From contig DXZS01000018.1 in NCBI GenBank assembly GCA_019419505.1, forward strand, positions 1-64,000: a DNA stretch of 64,000 nucleotides, in the 5' to 3' direction. The translations under genes and the position numbers were made by a program. Below are positions 25,498-33,867 of the stretch, piece after piece (within the stretch, counting starts at the first letter, position 1; each line of letters begins with the position of its first letter). The DNA is from Collinsella sp. GTDB taxonomy: Bacteria > Actinomycetota > Coriobacteriia > Coriobacteriales > Coriobacteriaceae. The notes under the pieces were generated by a model, which worked only from the letters and a program-made list of their open reading frames with translations, was not told where the DNA came from and searched no databases.

Positions 25498-26232
25498 AGG
25501 CCGTGATCATTTTGACGCGTTCGCCGATTTTGGCGTCGCGCTTGTCGGAAATAACAGTAAAGCCCTCCAGGTCGCACACCTTTACATTTGAAAACACGTG
25601 GAACTTGGAGCTATCGGCGAGCACGTAACTCGCCTGGGAATTCTGCATCACGATACGTTTTTTGATAGCCTCGGGATAACCTGGCGTCATGATGCCGCGG
25701 TCCTCGTCCACCGCGTTGACACCTATAAACGCCCGGTCAAAGTACAGCTCGCGCAGCGCGCTCTCAACCATAGGACCGGTGAGCGAGCAGGTAACGGGGT
25801 TGAAGTCGCCGCCAATTACCACCACCTTAGCAGCAAGCTCGCCCGTAAACCAACATGCATAGCCGTTGGTGGTGTAGATAGTCACCGGCTTGTCGACGAG
25901 CAGGCTCAGGAGCGCCATCGCGGTGGTACCGGAGTCGACATAGACCGTCTCACCGTCCTCGACCTCCGCCGCCGCACAACGCGCGATCAGGTCCTTCTCG
26001 CTGCTCCGCTGCGCACCCTTCTCAAAAACGCTCGCCTCGTGAGCCGCGGAATGCAACTTAACCGCGCCGCCGGTCAGATACTCGATGCTCCCCCGCTTCT
26101 CAAGTTCTTTGAGGTCACGGCGAAGCGTAGACATCGACACATCGGGCATAAAGGCCGCGAGCTCGTCGATCTTGAGCAGATCGACCTCCTTAAGCTTATT
26201 GAGAATCAGTTCATGCGCTCATACGGAATCAT
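25496..26232 (-). pseudogene. DeoR/GlpR-family sugar regulator with N-terminal frameshift
   Basis: DeoR-type repressors have an N-terminal winged helix and a C-terminal sugar-phosphate sensor. The frame from 26212 to 25496 carries LNKLKEVDLLKIDELAAF and STLRRDLKELEKRGSIEYL (helix-turn-helix) and the sensor domain (VYVDSGTTAMALL, VVVIGGDF, ADSSKFHVFS). It has no start codon until ATG 26149, inside the HTH. The expected start MIPYERM, the classic DeoR N terminus, is at 26232 in another frame and ends in TGA after eight codons. Reading ATGGAACTG instead of ATGAACTG at 26214 would restore the gene, so one base is missing: a real mutation or a sequencing error. It lies downstream of a PTS gene that it may have regulated. 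Confidence 0.75.
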
Positions 26233-26290
26233 CGGCGTTCCGTCCTTTTCATCTGTTTTCAAAGTTTACTCCAATCATGTCAATCAAAAG

Positions 26291-26327
26291 AAAAAAAGGG
26301 CCGCTGCGATATAAACAGCGACCCTTT
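26291..26327 (-). terminator. Rho-independent terminator after the PTS gene
   Basis: AAAGGGTCGCTG and CAGCGGCCCTT pair on the minus strand around TTTATATCG, and seven T follow (26291-26297). It is 57 bp past the PTS stop, upstream of the DeoR gene. Confidence 0.82.
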
Positions 26328-26383
26328 ATTAGATGGAAGTCGGTCTTAGCCTTGGACACATGGTGTGGGGCCTCAAAGCAAGA

Positions 26384-28639
26384 CTAGGCGAGCTGATCGT
26401 CCTTACCGGTGAAGATGTAGCCGAGCACGCCGACGACAACAGCCGAGATAACCATACCGATCATGGCGAAGGCGAAGTTCATCGGATCGGAGGAGACGAA
26501 GGCCGGGAACGTGGTGACGGAGCCAAAGACAAAGGCAGTGGTGACAACCTTGAAAACGCCGAGGAACGCGCCACCGCAGGCACCGCCGATAATCTGAGCC
26601 AGGAAGAGCTTCTTATTCTTGAGGAGCATGCCAAAGAGCGTGGGCTCGATGATGGCAGAGAGGCAGATGGTCACGGCGCCGGTCATAGCAAAGCTCTTGA
26701 GCTTCTGGTCGCGGGCCTTGAGGAAGACGCCGAGGGCGCAGCCGATAACGGCAAAGTTGCAGGCAAAGGTGGCCGGGCAAATGTAGTCGAAGCCGTTGGA
26801 AGCGATGTTGTTGATCATGATAGGGTTGACGGCCCAGTGAATACCCATCGAGACGAGCACGGACCAGCCGCCGCCCACCAGGATGCCAGCAAGTACGTTG
26901 GAGCGGGCGATGAGCCAGTTGACCACGAAGGCAATGCCCTCGCCGGCATAGACGCCCAAGGGACCAATCACGAGCATAGTGGCGGGAACCATGATGATCA
27001 GCGAGACCGCGGGGAGCACGACGAGCCTGAGAGTCTCGGGCACATGCTCATCCAGGAACTTATAGAGGAACGAGTAAACCCAGATGGCGATGATGGCCGG
27101 GATAACGGTGGAGTTGTAGCTCATGAGCACCACGGGGATGCCGAAGAACTCGCTCATGGCGCCGTTGCCCGCATCGCCCATCAAGCCGATAAAATCGGGA
27201 TAGAGCAAACAGGCGCAGATCAGAGCCGACAGGTACGGGCTCGCACCGAAGCGTTTGCCCGAGGAGAAGCCTAGAAGCACCGGCAGGAAGTAGAACACGC
27301 TCATCGAGAGGGTGTAGAGGATGGTGTAGGTACCCGTGCCCTCGGTGATAAGGCCAAGCTGAACCGCAAGGATTAGCAGGCCACGGAGGATACCGGAGCC
27401 GGCCATGGCGGGCAGCAGCGGAGCAAAGACGCCCGAGATAGCAGAGAAGATCCTGGAGACGATACCCTCATCGGAGGAGGTGCTCGTGGAGACCTCGGCG
27501 CCCGAGCCCTTGACGAGCGGCTCGAACTTCTCATAGAGCTTGGGCACCTCGGTGCCGATCAGCACTTGATACTGGCCGGCCGAGTTGACGGTGTTGACCA
27601 CGCCGTCGACCTCCTTGACGGCCGCGTCGTCACACTTGGAATCGTCGCGTAGGTTCAGGCGAAGACGAGTGGCGCAGTGCGTCATGCCCGAGATGTTCTC
27701 GGGGCCGCCCACGGCGGCAAGAATGCCCTTGGCAGTAGCTTCCCAATCGCGTTTCATATAATGATTACCCCCCATCGTGCAGAAGAGCTCGCGCACGAGC
27801 GCGGCCGCTGCAAGCGCATCGTTTGCATCGATCACGGACTGAATCTTTTCCTGGCCCACGCTTTCCAGGGCGTCATTCATAAGCTTCATCATAACGAGGT
27901 TATGAGCGCACTCCCCTTCCGCATCCTCGATAATCGGGAACGTATCGAAGTAGACGGCGCGGTCAAAGGCGTACTTCTTGAGATAGAAGAGCATTTCGAG
28001 CATCTTGACAGGCGTAGCCATGCCAATCATGAGTCCGTCGTCCATCACGCCGTAACCATCGTTGAGGTGAATGCCGTAGAGCTTGCCGGCACGGCCGAAG
28101 ATATCGGTAGCCATCGCGGGGTTCTCGTGCTTCATGAGCATGTGACAGTAATCGAGCGTGACACCCAGATTCTCGCGGTCCGCCGCGTTGAGGATCATGC
28201 CGGTGAGGCCCATCGTATCGATATAGGCGTAGCTGCGCTCCTCATAGGGCTTGTACTCGATGAAGATATGCAGGTCGGGCGCATAGTCGCAGACCGCCTG
28301 GAACGCCTTAACGAGGTTGTCAAACACGTGGGTGTAGTCGATCTGGAAGCTGTAGTCGAAGCCATCGTGGCCGAGCCAGATCGTCACGGTATCGCCGCCG
28401 CAGGTGCGACAGTAATCGCAGGCCTCATAGCAGAGCTTAAGCGCCTCTCCAGCGAGCGCGGGATCCTGGTTGCCCAGGTCCCCATTGATAAAATCGCTGC
28501 GAAAGCGAAGAGCCGTGCCGTTGAGCTTAAGATCGTGTGCGTCGAGCTTGGCCTTCATCTCCTCGGCGGGGATGCCCACCACGTGCTCAGGGTAATTAAG
28601 GTCCACATGGGTGAGGCCGACAAGGGCCACATCCACCAT
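26384..28639 (-). CDS. in-frame fusion: 5'-truncated xylose-isomerase-like TIM barrel plus PTS EIIBC
   Basis: One 751-aa open frame covers two proteins. Residues about 9-285 are a xylose-isomerase-like (AP endonuclease 2 fold) sugar epimerase or isomerase (THVDLNYPEHVVG, IFIEYKPYEERSYAYIDT, LDYCHMLMKHENP, GKLYGIHLNDGYG) lacking its first strand and start. From MKRDWEATAKGIL (ATG 27757) it is a PTS permease of the glucoside type: EIIB with phosphocysteine in GMTHCATRLRLNLRD, then EIIC with about ten membrane spans (MAGSGILRGLL, GIHWAVNPIM). The join passes a six-G run (27768-27773) that decides whether the two parts share a frame; ATG 27757 has a G-rich ribosome site, so EIIBC may also be made alone. 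The 5' end of the ORF is antisense wecA sequence, so it is probably not expressed as shown. Confidence 0.75.
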   Translation of the reverse strand: MVDVALVGLTHVDLNYPEHVVGIPAEEMKAKLDAHDLKLNGTALRFRSDFINGDLGNQDPALAGEALKLCYEACDYCRTCGGDTVTIWLGHDGFDYSFQIDYTHVFDNLVKAFQAVCDYAPDLHIFIEYKPYEERSYAYIDTMGLTGMILNAADRENLGVTLDYCHMLMKHENPAMATDIFGRAGKLYGIHLNDGYGVMDDGLMIGMATPVKMLEMLFYLKKYAFDRAVYFDTFPIIEDAEGECAHNLVMMKLMNDALESVGQEKIQSVIDANDALAAAALVRELFCTMGGNHYMKRDWEATAKGILAAVGGPENISGMTHCATRLRLNLRDDSKCDDAAVKEVDGVVNTVNSAGQYQVLIGTEVPKLYEKFEPLVKGSGAEVSTSTSSDEGIVSRIFSAISGVFAPLLPAMAGSGILRGLLILAVQLGLITEGTGTYTILYTLSMSVFYFLPVLLGFSSGKRFGASPYLSALICACLLYPDFIGLMGDAGNGAMSEFFGIPVVLMSYNSTVIPAIIAIWVYSFLYKFLDEHVPETLRLVVLPAVSLIIMVPATMLVIGPLGVYAGEGIAFVVNWLIARSNVLAGILVGGGWSVLVSMGIHWAVNPIMINNIASNGFDYICPATFACNFAVIGCALGVFLKARDQKLKSFAMTGAVTICLSAIIEPTLFGMLLKNKKLFLAQIIGGACGGAFLGVFKVVTTAFVFGSVTTFPAFVSSDPMNFAFAMIGMVISAVVVGVLGYIFTGKDDQLA

Positions 28640-29008
28640 CGCCTGATCCAGGAGGGCTACGACCAGCGCCAGGCGGTCCTGCTCATCTACGCATGGCGTC
28701 TACTGCTCTCCCTCGGCGCCATGGTGATCAACCAGGTCCCCGTGGGAGCCCGCGTGGTGATCTTCCTCTTGCTGTTCGCGTGCTCGGCGCTATTCGCCGC
28801 GCGCCTGCACCTGTTTGAGCCAGTACTGCGTCACCACTACAATCCCAAGACTCAGCGAGATGAGACCGTCACGCCCGAAGACCACGCTTTCGCCGCCGAG
28901 GAGCGCGCGGCGCACGTGGCCCATGAGGAGCGGCTCGAGCATATCGAGGGGCTCCTTCCCAAGAAGGGAAACGACCCTGCGGGACGACAAGGCGAAAACC
29001 ATCGTTGA
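28616..29008 (+). pseudogene. 3' fragment of WecA/TagO undecaprenyl-phosphate sugar-phosphate transferase
   Basis: The plus-strand frame ending at 29008 shows the C-terminal part of the MraY/WecA family: ADKGHIHHRLIQEGYDQRQ (the conserved HIHHRL loop), two membrane spans (LLLSLGAMVINQVPVGARVV, IFLLLFACSALFAARLHLF), then HHYNP and a charged tail. Everything upstream, more than two thirds of the family's length, is missing: left of about 28616 the same frame is antisense to the isomerase. This is a deletion or inversion scar, or an assembly join. In related genomes an intact copy would be expected next to trpS. Confidence 0.72.
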
Positions 29009-29097
29009 TTCCGGCAAGAGACGCCGTTTCTCTGGTAGCTTCATCTTCAACCAAGACCGACAATGCCGGCCGGGCACTCAACCCAAAAGGAGACAGC

Positions 29098-30147
29098 ATG
29101 CCCAACGAACTCAGCTATGAGGTCAGCCTCGAGCGCAGCAACCAGATCCGCGCCGACCTGCCGCAGCACCCCGAGAAGTACACCATGCTCACCGGCGACC
29201 GCCCCACCGGCCGCCTGCACCTCGGCCACTACTTCGGCACCCTCAAGGGCCGTGTCGAGCTGCAGGACATGGCCGTGCACACCAACGTGCTCATCGCCGA
29301 CTACCAGGTCATCACCGACCGCGACAGCACCGATAACATCCAGGACAACGTGTACAACATGGTCATGGACTACCTTGCCTGCGGTATCGATCCCGACAAG
29401 ACCATGATCTACGCGCACTCCGCCGTGCCCGCAGCCAACCAGCTCATGCTGCCGTTCCTGTCGCTGGTGTCCGAGGCCGAGCTGGCTCGCAACCCCACGG
29501 TCAAGGCCGAGATGGAGGCCTCGGGCCACGAGCTCACCGGCCTTCTGCTCACCTACCCGGTGCACCAGGCCTGCGACATCCTGTTCTGCAAGGGCAATGT
29601 GGTGCCCGTCGGTCGCGACCAGCTGCCGCACATCGAGCTCACCCGCACCATCGCCCGCCGCTTTAACAACCGTTACGGCAAGGTGTTCCCCGAGGTCGAC
29701 GCGCTGCTGTCCGAGACCCCGCTGCTGCCCGGCCTGGACGGGCGCAAGATGAGCAAGAGCTACGGCAACGCCATTAACATCTCGATGACCGCCGAGGAGA
29801 CGGCCAAGCGCATCAAGAAGAGCCAGACCGACTCCGAGCGCATGATCACGTTCGATCCCGAGAATCGCCCCGGCGTGTCCGGCCTGCTTTCGACGGCCGC
29901 CATCTGCACCGGCCGTTCCGAGGTCGAGATTGCCGAGGAGATTGGCATGGGCGGCTCCGGCCAGCTCAAGAAGTGCGTGACCGAGGCCGTCAACGAGCAC
30001 TTCGCCCCCATCCGCGCGCGCCGCGAGGAGCTCGTGCAGGATATGGACTACGTCAAGGACGTCCTGCACGAGGGCAACCGCCGCGCTAACGAGGTCGCCG
30101 AGGCCACGCTCGCCGAGGTGCGCGAGGCCATGGGCATGGTGTACTAG
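29098..30147 (+). CDS. trpS: tryptophan--tRNA ligase
   Basis: Charges tRNA-Trp. The 349-aa protein has the class-I signatures: the HIGH equivalent in PTGRLHLGHYFGTLKG and KMSKS in LDGRKMSKSYGNAI, with GRDQLPHIELTR between them. Length is typical of bacterial TrpRS. The ATG at 29098 follows AAAAGGAGACAGC, an excellent site. The gene is intact although both neighbours are truncated genes (a wecA fragment before, a HAD fragment one base after the stop). No T-box or trp leader was recognised. Confidence 0.95.
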   Translation: MPNELSYEVSLERSNQIRADLPQHPEKYTMLTGDRPTGRLHLGHYFGTLKGRVELQDMAVHTNVLIADYQVITDRDSTDNIQDNVYNMVMDYLACGIDPDKTMIYAHSAVPAANQLMLPFLSLVSEAELARNPTVKAEMEASGHELTGLLLTYPVHQACDILFCKGNVVPVGRDQLPHIELTRTIARRFNNRYGKVFPEVDALLSETPLLPGLDGRKMSKSYGNAINISMTAEETAKRIKKSQTDSERMITFDPENRPGVSGLLSTAAICTGRSEVEIAEEIGMGGSGQLKKCVTEAVNEHFAPIRARREELVQDMDYVKDVLHEGNRRANEVAEATLAEVREAMGMVY

Positions 30148-30148
30148 C

Positions 30149-30285
30149 ATGTACCGCCTTGTTGCAAGCGATATGGACGAGACCTTCCTCGACTCCAATC
30201 ACGCCATCCCCGAGGCGAACATCCGCGCGCTCAAGCGCATGAAGGAGCTGGGGGGTTCTGCTCGTCCCCTCAAGCGGGCGCTGGT
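30149..30285 (+). pseudogene. 5' fragment of a Cof-type HAD phosphatase, frameshifted
   Basis: Starts one base after trpS with MYRLVASDMDETFLDSNHAI, the motif-I region of Cof-like HAD phosphatases, and continues IRALKRMKELG. A six-G run (30250-30255) then breaks the frame: with five G the next residues would be VLLVPSSGR, the motif-II region. After that the HAD sequence stops and joins unrelated sequence. About 225 residues of the normal protein are absent, so this is a remnant. Confidence 0.68.
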
Positions 30286-30293
30286 ACTCGTAG

Positions 30294-30410
30294 ATGCGCA
30301 GCGCCAACGGTCAGGTGGAATGGATCTTGCGAGACGCCCTCAAACGCGCGGGAAGGCTGCCAAAGAAAGAGCCCTCGTTCAAGGGCACGCCCAAAGGCGA
30401 GGAGGGCTAA
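30294..30410 (+). pseudogene. 3' fragment of an Arc-like ribbon-helix-helix protein
   Basis: A 38-codon frame beginning MRSANGQVEWILRDALKRAG resembles the second half of Arc-type ribbon-helix-helix DNA-binding proteins and antitoxins, whose conserved core is R-S-x-N-x-Q-I-E. The N-terminal strand and first helix are missing and a TAG sits directly before the ATG. It is fused to the HAD fragment at about 30280. Translation as a short peptide is possible but unlikely to be functional. Confidence 0.55.
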
Positions 30411-30756
30411 GCCGGGAAGACAGGGCTCGGGCGCGGCCGACGTCGGGGCAAAGCCGCGCTCTGCCTCGCCAGCGCCGAGGCAGAGTTGAGCCCCGCCGCT
30501 CCAAAGTCGAGCCGAGCGGCGGGGCCAACACCAACCCAAAGCAAGCTCGCCCCCTCTATACGCACCAACCGGTCCCCGGAGGCACCCGCCTTTGGAGACC
30601 GTTCTTTTCCCAGCTAGATGTCGTATATAAAGCCTTTTGACAGCTCGATTTTGCCCCGTGGGGGTCAAATATAAAGACCTTTGATGGTACGATGCTCGCG
30701 TCAATGACATGGTGGCTCTCGACAGGGGTCACCCCGACCCTCTAGGGAGCAAACGC
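30411..30756. other. 346-bp non-coding region before an XRE gene
   Basis: Begins with GC-rich sequence containing a 12-bp perfect inverted repeat (GCCCCGCCGCTC at 30490-30501 with GAGCGGCGGGGC at 30514-30525). Then come two near-identical AT-rich 16-mers, ATATAAAGCCTTTTGA (30625-30640) and ATATAAAGACCTTTGA (30669-30684), 44 bp apart. The latter may be operator sites for the XRE regulator downstream. No gene is seen. Confidence 0.45.
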
Positions 30757-31377
30757 ATGGAGCTGGGCTCGCACATCAAGGAGCATCGCACGGAGCTCGG
30801 ACTGTCCCAAGACGATCTGGCGGAGCGCATCTACGTGTCGCGCCAGACCATCAGCAACTGGGAGTGCGGCCGTACGTATCCGGATGTCCAGAGCCTGCTG
30901 CTGCTTTCCAACGTGTTCGGGGTGACCGTGGACTCCCTCATCAAAGGAGATGTGGAAACCATGGCACAGGTAATGAACGAAGCGGTCAAGAAGTACAACG
31001 CCCTCTCCACAATCACGGTCGTGAGCGCGGTCGTGTTTTTGGTGCTGAGCGCGTGGGCGGCGTTCCAGTTCGAATGGGGCTGGGGCATGCACATCGCGCC
31101 CACCGCGGCGTTTGCCGCCGTGGCGCTCGTCGTGATGCTCGTGGCGTTCGTGTATATGGAACGCATGAAGAAGCAGCACGACCTCGTCACGTACCGCGAG
31201 GTGTTGGCGTTTAGCCGCGGCGAGCAGGTCGATCGCGACACGCTCGAGGGGCGCCGTGAGCGCGAGATGAACCCTTGGGTCAAGGGCACGCGCAACGCGG
31301 TGCAGATCATCATCGGCGCCATCGCCGGCGGACTGGTGGGCGTCGGCATCGGCATGCTCGCCAAGATGCTGAGTTAA
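30757..31377 (+). CDS. XRE-family regulator with C-terminal membrane segments (paralogue A)
   Basis: A 206-aa protein. Residues 1-65 form a Cro/C1-type helix-turn-helix (LGLSQDDLAERIYVSRQTISNWECGRTYPDVQSLLLL). Two hydrophobic helices follow (about 87-105 and 110-135), then a soluble stretch and a last glycine-rich hydrophobic helix (about 182-202). This makes a membrane-tethered DNA-binding protein, common in Gram-positive genomes and usually of unknown signal. The ATG at 30757 has AGGGAG. It is a clear paralogue of the gene at 32031. Direct 16-bp repeats upstream could be its operators. Confidence 0.83.
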   Translation: MELGSHIKEHRTELGLSQDDLAERIYVSRQTISNWECGRTYPDVQSLLLLSNVFGVTVDSLIKGDVETMAQVMNEAVKKYNALSTITVVSAVVFLVLSAWAAFQFEWGWGMHIAPTAAFAAVALVVMLVAFVYMERMKKQHDLVTYREVLAFSRGEQVDRDTLEGRREREMNPWVKGTRNAVQIIIGAIAGGLVGVGIGMLAKMLS

Positions 31378-31480
31378 AAGCGCGGGTACGCACCCGTTCC
31401 CCGAAATGGTATCCCCCTTAGCCCCCCCATTCTGAAGATGTATGCCAGAATGGGGGGCGATTCCCGTTAGGAGGTGCCCC

Positions 31481-31834
31481 ATGAACGTCACCGTACGCGC
31501 GTCCCTCATCGCATTGATCGCAATCGTTGGCGTCTGCTGGGCAATCCCCGTCCTCCTGGTGAGCGTCGTCCCATCCGATGCCGGCATGATCGCCATGATG
31601 GCGCTGATCTACCCCGTGCTCCCCGCAACTGCAATCACCCTCGGTCTGCTCGCCGCGAACTCCGCGAGGACGCTCTTCTGGGTACCCGCAGCGCTCGGAA
31701 TCGGACCCGCGCTCCTGTTTCCCCTCGCGGTCGAGGGCAGCCAGGACCTTGCGTTCCATGGGGTTGCCTATACCGCAATCGGCTACGCCGCCATGGGCCT
31801 GCGCACCTGGACGACTGCTCGACAACATCGCTAA
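31481..31834 (+). CDS. small membrane protein, unknown
   Basis: A 117-aa protein with four predicted membrane helices (about 7-28, 35-58, 63-83, 90-108) and short polar loops. No family is recognised. The ATG at 31481 has a perfect TAGGAGGTG site. It lies between two XRE/membrane regulator genes on the same strand, so it may be their target or partner; that is only positional. A hairpin (CCCCCATTCTG...CAGAATGGGGG) at about 31423-31457 lies in its leader and could be a terminator for the preceding gene. Confidence 0.65.
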   Translation: MNVTVRASLIALIAIVGVCWAIPVLLVSVVPSDAGMIAMMALIYPVLPATAITLGLLAANSARTLFWVPAALGIGPALLFPLAVEGSQDLAFHGVAYTAIGYAAMGLRTWTTARQHR

Positions 31835-32030
31835 GCCATCGCCCCGCAAGCCTCCACAAGCCAGATCTCCCCGCGGCGATGGCACGCATCGCAGCAACAA
31901 TCATGCAGGTAAACCCCATGCAAAACAATTTTTGCAGCGCCCGGCAAGCCTTGCCGCATATGATGTACAACAGATTCGATAGCGCACCCGATGTGTTCGC
32001 GGGACGCTCCTTCACGACCGGGAGGTGACG

Positions 32031-32651
32031 ATGGACATCAGCAACCAGATAAAGACGAGGCGCGAGGCGATGGGGCTCTCCCAAGAACAGCTCGCCGAGA
32101 AACTCTACGTGTCGCGTCAGACGATCTCGAACTGGGAGCGGGACAAGACGTATCCGGACGTCCAGAGCCTGCTCATGCTGAGCATCCTATTCGGCACCTC
32201 CATAGACACGCTCGTGAAGGGAGACGTGACCGTTATGGAAGAGGCAGTCGAAAGAGATCGCAAGCGCATGGGAACGCGGATGCTATGGCTGGCCGTGCTG
32301 ATGCTCGCGTTGCTGGCGGTGGCGTTCGCACTGATACTGTCGCCGGCGTTTAACTGGATGGAGGGCACCTGGGGCGCCGGCGTCGCCGCGGCTGCGGCGT
32401 TCCTGCCGGCGATAGCGGCGCTTGTTGTCGCAACCGTCCTCGAGCGCATCAAGCGCGAGAACGACCTGGTGACATACCGCGAGATCCTCGCCTTCATGAA
32501 CGGCGAGGCGAACATCGAGCGCGATCCGCGGGCACTCCCCCGCCGCGCGTGGCCGACGAAGCATCGACTGGCGTACGACTTGCTGACTTTCATCGCCGCG
32601 GCCGCCATCGGCGGAGCACTCGGCTTTGCCGTGTGGGGGTTGCTGAACTAG
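32031..32651 (+). CDS. XRE-family regulator with C-terminal membrane segments (paralogue B)
   Basis: A 206-aa protein with the same layout as the gene at 30757: helix-turn-helix (MGLSQEQLAEKLYVSRQTIS, then NWERDKTYPDV), two membrane helices around residues 83-105 and 113-137, the conserved segment ERIKRENDLVTYREILAF, and a final hydrophobic helix. The ATG at 32031 follows GGGAGGTGACG. Bases 32051-32491 inside this gene recur without a single mismatch at 34392-34832. This copy is complete; the other is embedded in a broken gene. Function is presumed to be transcription control from the membrane. Confidence 0.83.
   Translation: MDISNQIKTRREAMGLSQEQLAEKLYVSRQTISNWERDKTYPDVQSLLMLSILFGTSIDTLVKGDVTVMEEAVERDRKRMGTRMLWLAVLMLALLAVAFALILSPAFNWMEGTWGAGVAAAAAFLPAIAALVVATVLERIKRENDLVTYREILAFMNGEANIERDPRALPRRAWPTKHRLAYDLLTFIAAAAIGGALGFAVWGLLN
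32051..32491 (+). repeat. 441-bp perfect direct repeat, copy 1 (inside intact XRE gene)
   Basis: Every base from 32051 to 32491 matches 34392-34832; the flanking bases differ on both sides. Repeat spacing is 2,341 bp. It covers the HTH and membrane part of the XRE gene from codon 7 on. Confidence 0.95.
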
Positions 32652-32668
32652 AGGCAGCATCTGCCGAA

Positions 32669-32733
32669 GTCCGCATCACGCGCGTCAAGAATCAGCGCTT
32701 TTGGGCGGCGGCGTGCGCTCGTGATGCGGACTC
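32669..32733. terminator. 13-bp inverted repeat downstream of paralogue B
   Basis: AGTCCGCATCACG (32669-32681) and CGTGATGCGGACT (32721-32733) are perfect inverse copies around 39 bases, just after the stop at 32651 and between convergent genes. It lacks a T run, so a terminator role is tentative. Confidence 0.5.
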
Positions 32734-32793
32734 GAAGGTGCCCGCAGCCGAAGACTTCAAATTGACTGCAAGCACTAGTAAAATTCCAGCTAC

Positions 32794-33867
32794 TCAACGG
32801 TCCCTTCCGAAGGCCTTCATGAGAATGCTGACGATGCCGCAGAGAATGCCTCCAATTGGCCAAGGCAGCCAAAAGTAGCCGACGATGGAATCGGCCGCCT
32901 GACGCCCACTACCGATGGCGTCCCATGTGGTCCCAGCGAACGAAGGACCCAAAAACAGCCAACTCAGCGCAACGATGGTGGAAACGAGCATGATGACACC
33001 GCAAGCAGCCTCGATCTTCTCGTGCGTGCGCTTTGCGGAGCGCAGCTCGTTGCGCACCGCTTCGGGAACATCGATGCGGGCGATGTCCTCAACCTCGAGT
33101 TCCTCGACCGCATCGCGGTTGTACTCATCGATATCCACGCGACCGTACATCATGCCCGCATGGACAATCAGCCATACGCCCACCGCGACCAGGGCGAGCA
33201 GCGCAGCGCCCGCAGGAGCCTCCGCGCCAGACTCATGCTCGATGAAGTTGCCCAGCAGAACCCCCATCATGATGAGCATGAGCCCGGTAACCAACCCGCG
33301 TACCAGCACCTGGCGCGCCTGAAGACGATCATCGTCAGTATAAAAATCCTCGATAAAGGGATGCGCCTTCACAAAAGCAGAGTGCTCCATGCCAGCAGAA
33401 ACCAAGATGCCAATGCCCACAAGCACGCCGGAGAACAGGGCGGCCAGCCCCAGAAGCTCGCCCCAACTTGCAGCCATACTGCTATTGAACAGGCCGCGCA
33501 GAGCCGTCCCTTCCTCAAAAAGCACGAGCCCCACAACGCCCAGGATAAACGCGGCGACACCCGTGGGAACTCGCTTGGCAAACGAGCGCATGTGGTCGTC
33601 ATAGCCACACACATCCGTCGCGGGACCGGGCGGCACGGTAGCGACGGCGGGTGCCGGAGCGCGATCGGTAAGGTCACCCTGCACCAGGTCATCGAGCGAG
33701 CACTCGAAAATCTGGCACATTTTGATGAGCTTATCCATCTCCGGGTAGGACTTCTCGGCCTCCCACTTGGTGACGGACTGGCGGGACACCCCAAGCAGCA
33801 TGGCGAGCTGCTCCTGGGTCATATGGCGCTCGGCGCGCAGATACTGAAGGTTGGTACGGAAGCTCAT
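32794..33867 (-). CDS. XRE-family regulator fused to a multi-spanning membrane domain
   Basis: A 357-aa protein. The N terminus is a Cro/C1-type helix-turn-helix (MTQEQLAMLLGVSRQSVTKW, then EAEKSYPEMDKLIKM). A proline-rich linker (about 70-85) and about six membrane helices follow, with a soluble loop between the fourth and fifth containing EELEVEDIARIDVPEAVRNE. It is larger than, and not closely similar to, the two 206-aa XRE genes beside it. The ATG at 33867 follows GAGAGGACC. It is convergent with the gene at 32031. The function is unknown; a membrane-bound sensor-repressor is a reasonable guess. Confidence 0.82.
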   Translation of the reverse strand: MSFRTNLQYLRAERHMTQEQLAMLLGVSRQSVTKWEAEKSYPEMDKLIKMCQIFECSLDDLVQGDLTDRAPAPAVATVPPGPATDVCGYDDHMRSFAKRVPTGVAAFILGVVGLVLFEEGTALRGLFNSSMAASWGELLGLAALFSGVLVGIGILVSAGMEHSAFVKAHPFIEDFYTDDDRLQARQVLVRGLVTGLMLIMMGVLLGNFIEHESGAEAPAGAALLALVAVGVWLIVHAGMMYGRVDIDEYNRDAVEELEVEDIARIDVPEAVRNELRSAKRTHEKIEAACGVIMLVSTIVALSWLFLGPSFAGTTWDAIGSGRQAADSIVGYFWLPWPIGGILCGIVSILMKAFGRDR

